Positions 56,911 to 64,000 of a stretch of 64,000 bases of DNA are shown here, one piece after another (the first letter of the stretch is position 1; every line of letters starts with the position of its first letter). The notes below the pieces were generated by a model that did not search any database, had not been told where the DNA came from, and saw only the letters and a list, made by a program, of their open reading frames with translations. Source of the stretch: Uranotaenia lowii (Eukaryota; Arthropoda; Insecta; Diptera; Culicidae); assembly GCF_029784155.1 (NCBI RefSeq), contig NC_073691.1:139554433-139618432 (forward strand). The letters are read 5' to 3'. Position numbers and translations under genes: made by a program.

Positions 56911-58693
56911 ATTTCGAAGTTGCAGTAAGCGGACAGTTTTTGAAAAAACTGTATTCGATGTTTACTCTAAATGACTTACCAATTGAGCTTGCCCCGTTTA
57001 GTCTAACAAGCAGCTCTAATTTTTTTGCCAGGAATTTACCACATTAGCTACTTAGTTTTATTAGTTTAGTTTTACATAAGTTTTACTCCTGCATGATCTC
57101 TTTCAAAAAAGTTCCTTAAATATTCAACAGATAAACAACGCCTTTCCTTACTGCCAATCAGTTTGTAGGAAACATCTCGGGAATGCACTTTCGGCGTACG
57201 CTTATGGTTATTTTTTGTTGTAGTTTGACAGTGGGCATCAAACTTGATGTGCAATTGGTCACAATTCAGAGGAAAGCAACCCATCCAGGGAATCGTGAGA
57301 ATAACAAAAAAAAAAACAGGAAAGAATGCGCAATTCAATTCGATGCTCTTTTCTTCTGCCAAACATAAGTTCTCCAGTTCGGGTTCGAGACGCCTCTAGG
57401 GATTAACGCACCGAAAAATTGAAACCGCAACGGCGCGCGGTGGGAAAAAAATTGTTGCGGTAAAAGCGATTTTCGGGCTGAGCTGCAAATGTGATGATTT
57501 TTTTTGTCTGTTCTGTTCTCCTTGAATGGTTACAGCTGGAAGGCTTTCTTCGTCCATCAAAGTGAGTTTTTTTTTCTCCCCACAAAAAAGGCTAAAGAAA
57601 AAACGATCCGAAAGCGACAAGAATCGGTTGTGTGGTGACCTAAACGTTTGGCTGCTGCCAAGATTAAGAAGGGTTTCTTATCCTTATTTGTTGGTCGATC
57701 CTTTGACGAATTTTTGGGAAACCTTTCAATTTTTTTTCAGCCTGTGGTTAGGATGCCAAGCATTAACACCCTTTTCGGGAGATAAGCGGTTTAGCGTCCC
57801 GAAAATGGTCTACATCGGCAGCGAAGAGTGGAGTTCCATTTTTTTTTGTTCACCTCCAGATGAGTTTCTTTCCTGCCCAATGATAAAACCCACAGCCGAT
57901 CATTTTAAACTTGAGAAACATTCACTCAAGGGTTAAACTTAGTGTTAATGAGAAAACTTTGGACAGCTCGTTTCCGGTATTTCCGCAAACCAATGACAGG
58001 TTCAATGCGGTGAAAATTATCCCTAAGTATCATCTGTTAAAACGGTTGATTAAAACACTGATCATCATAAGCCAGGAATAATTCTAAAAGATAGCATGGA
58101 AACGATCGAAATTGGATTAATCAGAAAGAAATCCAATCTAAGTATTCTTATTTCCTCCAAATATTGATCCTTCACAAAATTATGACCGATAGTTCTGGAT
58201 TTAGTTAAAAAAGTACGAAAAACGCACCAACTCCATAAATTATTTATTCCTTGTATATTTTGTAATATTGGGTATCATGGCCTCTCAAATAACTTCTAAA
58301 AAATTAAAACTTAGCAAAAAAAAAAATCAAACCCCGGTTTTATCGAACGTGATGATAACAAACTAAGTTCTTCAAAATAATCGAAATTTTTCGGTGAGTT
58401 TCAATAATGATAAAACAGATTTACCAGTTGTCCACACTGTGGGGCTCGTTCCGGAGCACCGGCACGTCGACCCGGAATTGCTTTATTCGATCGGCGTCTT
58501 TTCGGTTTCTCGCGGTGCGGCGAAAGCGCACAACCGTTCTGGCGCACAACACACGAGAGGACTGACGAACGACGGGCGTGTGGCGAATGCCCATTGGCGG
58601 GAGGGAGAGGATTCGAGCTAGAAAGATATCAATCATGACAGGTCTAACAATGCTGGCAAATAGTGGTGCCAGCTGCATTGGTTGACTTTATTA
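56911..58693. other. No gene recognised
   Basis: The plus frame at 57526-57936 (136 aa) and the short frames near 58394-58678 have no motif, and base composition does not set them apart. No paired ends were found. Confidence 0.4.
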
Positions 58694-59679
58694 AACATTT
58701 GCAGTGTTCGGCACAAAAGCGCTAATCCGCTATTCGCTAGTTAGTCCGCTAACTTTTCGTTAGCGGTTCAATTTTGCCGCTAAGTTTTGATGGTATTGGG
58801 GAATTAAAAAGTTCCGCTATTTTTTGGTTCCGCTAATTGAAGATCGCAGGTGTCAAACAATATAAAACTATTTTTAACATTTCTCCATCAGCATTTATTT
58901 TCAAGAGATATATATTTTCACAATACAAGTTTTTAGAGATTTAACAAATCAGTTCATATGAAAATTAGATAAAATCGCCATTGTTGCCTTTTTTTTAAGT
59001 TGAAATAGAAATTGTATAAATGTTCACGTTTGACAATGCTCCTGCAAAGGGAAAACAGGTAAAAGATTCTAAATGAGGATAGTATAAAATAATTGCAAAA
59101 ACAACAAAATCATCGAAATTGCACACTGTCTACTTTGTACAAAACCGGTAAATCGAATAAATTATTTAATAAAATTTTAATTTCAAAAAAAGAGATATAG
59201 CTCCCATCTTCCACATTATGTTCTTTTGCTCTTATAATTGTTCGAAAATTCGGTTGTTCTTATTTGAAGAACACAAAGATTTGTAAAAATTCCTATCTTT
59301 GAGAGTTTTGGTGTTGCCCATATAATTTTATGAAAATTCGATAAATTTATCTAATTTTTAATTAAATAACTGATACTTTATCTATTTTCCCTTTGAGAAG
59401 TCGTAACAATCAAAGGGAGGGGTGACTAAAGAAGAATTTGGTACAGTGCCGGCCTTAATGTTGATCAACAGTTAGCGATTAGCGATTAACGCTTTACACC
59501 CATAGAAGAGGTTGCAAAAATCCAATGTCTATTTAGCACATCTCTGTGCCGATAATGCGCTGAAATGTGCACTGTGCCGAAGATGATATCTTTGAAAAAC
59601 CGTAACTGGCATAAGGACTCGGCTCCCAACTAAAATGATGCATGACCACTACATTCAAGCAAAACAAGAAAAACATTTT

Positions 59680-59815
59680 ATGGGATTTCGTTCCTATTGG
59701 ATAATTCATCCCAGAAACAAGAAAATAAAAATATAAACCACAGCGCCCGTAGGGAGAATCGAACTCAAATCACTAACTAAATGGTCTTACCAGACCGACA
59801 TCTTAACCAGTGTAC
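59680..59815 (-). mobile_element. tRNA-headed SINE, minus strand, with GGGATGAAT tail
   Basis: On the minus strand TACACTGGTTAAGATGTCGG (A box) is followed by GAGTTCGATTCTC (B box, 59754-59766), a short body and GGGATGAATTATCC...AAATCCC (59682-59712). It also resembles a tRNA with a long variable arm. The tail is of the type found at LINE ends in this window. No target duplication was identified. Confidence 0.6.
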
Positions 59816-59989
59816 TATTTGAGCTTCATGCAGGAAGAGGGATATTTGTCATAGGCATTCTGCCACCGATCAATCACAAAAGAAACGCACGACAGTGGCT
59901 TCCCGGCGTTTGGCCTCCTTTCAAGGTATTCATTTGTCTTGCGAAGGAAACGGGAAAGGGAACGGGAGTGGAGGAAACGGGAAACCCAT

Positions 59990-60260
59990 TGAATGAGAAC
60001 TGTGCTTTGCTTACTGCCTGCTATTACATACACACGCTACATATACACAGCTGCTAAAGCCGGGCAGCTTGGCCGGTGCTTGTTTGCCGGTGAATTGAAG
60101 AAATATATTCTTGTTGCTTTTGCTACATACACACGCACAGCTCGGCCGTGGTTGTTTGCCGGGATTGAATTAGAAGGATGTTTTTGTTGTTGCTTTTGCT
60201 ACATTCACACGCACAGTGCTCGGTTCGCTGGCTGCCTGGTGTTGGCCGGTATTTATTTCC
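59990..60260 (+). repeat. Three imperfect CTACATACACACGCACAG repeats
   Basis: Units at about 60035, 60122 and 60202 share GCTACAT-CACACGCACAG, each followed by a GCCGG-rich part (for example TGTTTGCCGG). The plus frame running through them is open for 144 aa, but that follows from the repeat and is not a gene call. Confidence 0.5.
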
Positions 60261-60592
60261 ATCCTTCTTCGTCTTGTGATGCGATAGGGAGGGACGTGAA
60301 AGCGTTTTTATTTTGTTTCTTTCAGACATACGCAATTCAGTTAACTTGGGAGATTAATGCCGGTGGGAGCAAATCGAATCAGCACCGGTCGCGTTATCTT
60401 CTTGTACCAATGATGCTATGTAATTGACTACACGCCATTGGCACAGAGGCTGAATTTTGGGTGTAAGCTTAAAGCGATAAGTTTTTTGGCACATTTAGCG
60501 TATTTAATTAGCGATCGCTAATTTTGTATGAAATAGCGGTTTAATTAGCGGCGCTAATTTTTCAGTTAGCGATGCCGAACACTGAACATTTG

Positions 60593-63500
60593 TCATGATT
60601 CTTTCTCTTATATCTCACATCTTCCCTCTTCTCTGTAGAAAAAAAACAACCAGAATAATTATTTTTTTATGTCCAATGCTATCCGTTGAAAAACGTGATC
60701 GTAAAAATCAGAAAGACTACATATATTAAAGCAAGGCGATGTAACAACATATATTATATTACCTTGTGTATCTTCTGTTCTTTATGACTTTCTTGTATCT
60801 CTCTCTTTCTCTTATTCCTCCTTTTATTCAATGTATCACCGGCTTTCAGTTCAAATTTTGAGCACTACTGGTGCTAAACTGAGCGCATAAACGAACACTA
60901 TGATAACAAAAAGCACATTGGTGGCGAACTTGTGCAAAACTGTTCATAAAATAATACTCTATTTGTTTGCCTTCTGTCAATCGAGTGACTTTTCTCTACG
61001 AAATTGAAATTGAGCTATTTAAACAAACACATTTCGAAATAATAAAATTTGTTCGGGAAATTTTCATCTTCAGATTCACAAAATATATTCAGAAACCAAA
61101 TAGCTATCGATTTTTCTTTCACAGATAGTTTTAAATAAGTATATGGTTACTTTCCATTTACATTGGAGAAGAAAGTTCATAATTCCAATATCAGACACAT
61201 TTCAGTTTTTTTCCTTACAGCTTCAATGTTTTAACCAAGTCTCATATTCAATCTAGGGTCTAGATTTCATTCTCTAATAGCTGTTTTTGGCCTTTATAAA
61301 TGAAAATTGAACTCAAGTTTCTTAATTGAATGTGAGATTTCTATCACAAACTAAAGTCATATCAATCTCGGAGTTGATGCAATTTCAAATGCAGGCCTTC
61401 GTCGTCAGATGCAAACCACAGACCCAGTTTTGAGATTCCGATTCCACCATGCAGACTTAAACTCCATTTAACGTCATATTTGTTGATTTTTTCTTTTGAA
61501 TTTTTATGTTGGTGCTTACAAGTTCTTCATTAATTAAATGAAATGTTCAAAATATTTTACGATATCTAGTGGCCTCATAATCCGTAACTCTCAAAATATT
61601 CACCAATTCGTGAAAAAAACTCGATTATAAAGGCTTTTAATTAAAAATTTCATCATCAACTTCCAATCATTCAAGTTTGAAATTGTCTTAGCTTTTTACA
61701 CGATATGGCTTCTCGGTTTCTGCAACTATCTATTTGATCATCGCTTCTAAGATCATCCATAAATACCACTACACAACTGTATGCAGCCTCAATTGACCGA
61801 AATTTCTACGATCAAATGATTTTACCAAAACAGAATCCATTTATATAAATCAATGGAATTTTTCCAACTATACTTATCCGCAACTATACTATCAGGTGCA
61901 AAACAAATTGTGCATTTCTTTATTTCCACCTGATTCAGCGGTAATCGAAATAGTCGGTTTCAGTTAAACGAAAAATAAATATTAGACAACTTCTCATTTG
62001 TCTTCTTTTATTTGCCAACTCTTCTGCTCTTCTTATGACATGAGTAAAGGTGATTGAAACCCACATTTTTACCAGACCAGACCAAGTTGTATGGAAGTTG
62101 GTTTAGTTCATAGTTTTTTTTTTCCAAATTGAGACTTCACACACTTTTTCTCAGCATCTTAGGCCTCAGAACCACATTTCATAATCTTCAGGCTGGCTCA
62201 AATTAAACACACATGTTCCAGATTGTTGCAGGTGGAATCAAATCAAAATAAATTCAAATGAAAATCTATTTCAAAGGTAAGGCTCCAACCACAATGCTCA
62301 ATTATTAAAATGATGGATATTTATTTCAACATTTCACTCTGATCTTTCCAATTCAATCGCTATCCAATCAAAAAGCTCAATGATAAAAAATAGTTTAAAA
62401 TCACGATAAATATTTATTTCGTTCTTCATTCGTTTTTTTTGTAGGAGATCGAGGATGATAAGTTTCAGCTTAACGGAATACCAAGAATCCTCCATAGTTT
62501 CCAATTTTTAATAACTATCAGTTGAACATAAACAAAGATCATCGTGAAATCTGAAATCCGTTTTCTGCCGGAATGTTCTGGGCTAACAGTCGTTTGCATC
62601 AAATTTCAAAATATGCATTTTCAACAACTACAACAACAACAAGTTCATACTCAAAATCGTTAATTGTAAAACTAGGACTCAATCTTTCTTCCAGCATACC
62701 CCGGAGTAAATTTAGGTCTTAGTCGGTGTCAACCGACCTTGATCTGTACAACGAATCATCCGGTATCCGCCGGAAAGCTTTAGGATCATAATTAGTTTCC
62801 GATAAGTAGCATATTGCACTTTTCTCGATCCAACTGGCATCCCGGAATGATCCTATTCAAATTGTATATTTTCCGAACAACAGAAACAAGTAATCTTTTT
62901 TGTTTCGCCGAATTTTCGAAACTCATCTACCGGTATCCATGCTTGGCATCGCTCCTCAGATTAGCCCGTTCAGAGTAAGAGCGTGTATTTTTTTCGCTGT
63001 GCTCTTCCCAAACGGAGAATCTGTAAAAAATGCTCAGTTACCTCCAGAGCGACCAAGCGTCCACCCAAGTGAGGGCCAGAGAAGCAAGCAAACTGATGAA
63101 GTGCGTTCTCAGTGCAGATAAATTCGTTGGCACTCGGGCGAAAGAGACGCTTAACAGAAAACTCGGTTTGTCTTCATCGGTTGCGTCTGGATCGATGTTT
63201 CGAAGTGCGTCGGAATTTACAATGCAGAACATAAATCTAACGGAACTAAATTAATAACGCCAATGGTAGTCAAGATAGAATGCTGGTGTCTTCGACAACA
63301 TTGCTCTGTATAATATAGCGCATATTTTGATATGAAAAATAAAGTTAAGAGGTCCACCGATAGCGTGATATAAATCATAACTTTCTTGTTAAGCATTTTA
63401 GAGCTTAAGTTTTTTCTACAAAGTTATTTATCTCAATAAAATACACAACTTTGTTTAACATGTCAAAGTTCTACAATCTTTACCCAAGGAGATACGGTTA

Positions 63501-64000
63501 AATTAAAAAAAAATACTTGAAAAATGCTTTTCTAAAAGTTATTGTTATTATCGCGCTATTTTTGAATCTCTCGACTTTAAATTTTATAAAACACCTATCT
63601 GGTCATTCCTGAGCGAGTTCCTCTAGATTGATGTTCTGCACCAGGATCAATGATTAGCTACGAAAGCTTTCTTCGGTCGAAAAATATCAAAAACGTAGCG
63701 GTAAAGGAAGATAAATCCTAAATTTTTACGAGTTGTGAAAGTTTTGCATTTTATTATTAAAATTTGTCCCAGATCCCTGCATAATTACGGATTGTTTAAT
63801 AGACAAAGATTTTTGGATAATTTTAGTAAATGTTACTTTGCGAATCGCTGCTTTTGTAAATTAATGCTACCCACGTACGATTTTAAAGTACATAAACCTA
63901 AGTATACAGCAATTAGCGGATGCCCGGATATTGTGAAAAAACTACTTGGATTTTGCCCTGATTATTTGGAAAATGAAACAAGAAAATCGAATTCAGTTTA
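60593..64000. other. No gene recognised; one weak repeat candidate
   Basis: AT-rich DNA. The frames at 62900-63254 overlap one another without motifs. The phrase GCTGGTGTCTTCGACAACAT near 63280 resembles a common mosquito interspersed repeat, but only one copy is here. Confidence 0.4.

Larger units (their letters stand above)
58702..60584. mobile_element. hAT-like element with subterminal GCTAA arrays, 1.9 kb
   Basis: The ends CAGTGTTCGGCA and (inverted) CAGTGTTCGGCAT are flanked by AACATTTG at 58694-58701 and 60585-60592. GCTAA/TTAGC words are dense within about 120 bp of the left end and about 110 bp of the right end. No transposase. A tRNA-headed SINE and a repeat-rich stretch lie inside. 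Confidence 0.9.

Noticed and set aside
57526..57936. 136-aa plus-strand frame as a host exon
   Set aside because: No recognisable domain, it contains several T-run-encoded Phe stretches, and no splice context supports it.
59733..59815. Functional tRNA on the minus strand
   Set aside because: A and B boxes are present, but the anticodon arm closes with a four-base loop and the sequence continues into a SINE body with a LINE-type tail.
59993..60427. 144-aa frame as a gene
   Set aside because: The open frame runs through imperfect CA-rich and GCCGG-rich repeats; cysteine- and threonine-rich runs come from the repeat.
1..64000. CRISPR arrays, bacterial operons or phage genes
   Set aside because: No regularly spaced identical repeats, ribosome binding sites or dense coding; all signs are of eukaryotic repeat-rich DNA.

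Overview
The window looks like accessory, intergenic DNA from a mosquito (Culicidae). The reasons are the composition of the repeats: four Tc1/mariner-type elements of the mosquito ITmD37E kind, tRNA-headed SINEs, a copia-type element primed by an internal initiator-tRNA site, a BEL/Pao element, RTE-, I/R1- and CR1-like LINEs, and many short hAT-like and TA-flanked inverted-repeat elements. The DNA is AT-rich. I found no convincing host protein-coding gene, no rRNA and no intact tRNA. Assignment below family level was made by eye, without database searches.

Layout. 1-1.5 kb: the 3' part of a decayed I/R1-group LINE that continues outside the window. 4.96-7.63 kb: a foldback element with arms of about 615 bp. 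7.85-8.02 kb: a SINE with a 13-bp target duplication. 8.10-10.85 kb: a deleted copia-type LTR element with six repeated hairpins in its leader. 11.27-13.61 kb: a hAT-like element holding smaller elements. 13.88-14.28 kb: a TA-flanked MITE. 14.87-17.24 kb: a 5'-truncated CR1/Jockey-group LINE with an open 743-aa ORF.

18.2-31.1 kb is one old TA-flanked repeat (B1) split by at least five later insertions: a 401-bp hAT MITE, a 175-bp insertion, an I-group LINE fragment, a 6.4-kb BEL element whose LTRs look identical, and a 3.1-kb element C, which itself holds ITmD37E pieces. A second copy (B2, 47.1-49.8 kb, inverted) lacks all of these and gives the empty sites. 31.4-32.7 kb: a further ITmD37E element. 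33.7-37.0 kb: a hAT MITE, then a GGGGCC-ended element (X1) interrupted by a 2-kb hAT-like element. 40.8-42.3 kb: an ITmD37E element with a SINE inside. 46.6-50.4 kb: a second X copy, inverted, hosting B2. 50.5-56.9 kb: interleaved LINE and RTE fragments with other elements between, including an ITmD37E copy that has lost its catalytic glutamate. 58.7-60.6 kb: a hAT-like element with dense GCTAA/TTAGC arrays. The rest, including most of 60.6-64 kb, holds no feature I recognise.

How the parts relate: nearly everything is mobile DNA. Only two long ORFs are open: the BEL gag-protease ORF (614 aa, minus strand) and the LINE reverse transcriptase ORF (743 aa). The BEL element lacks reverse transcriptase, RNase H and integrase but has LTRs with no difference I could see, so it was probably mobilised recently by a partner's enzymes. 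A GGGATGAAT...ATCCC motif recurs at LINE and SINE 3' ends and in tail-only micro-insertions, which suggests shared reverse-transcriptase recognition.
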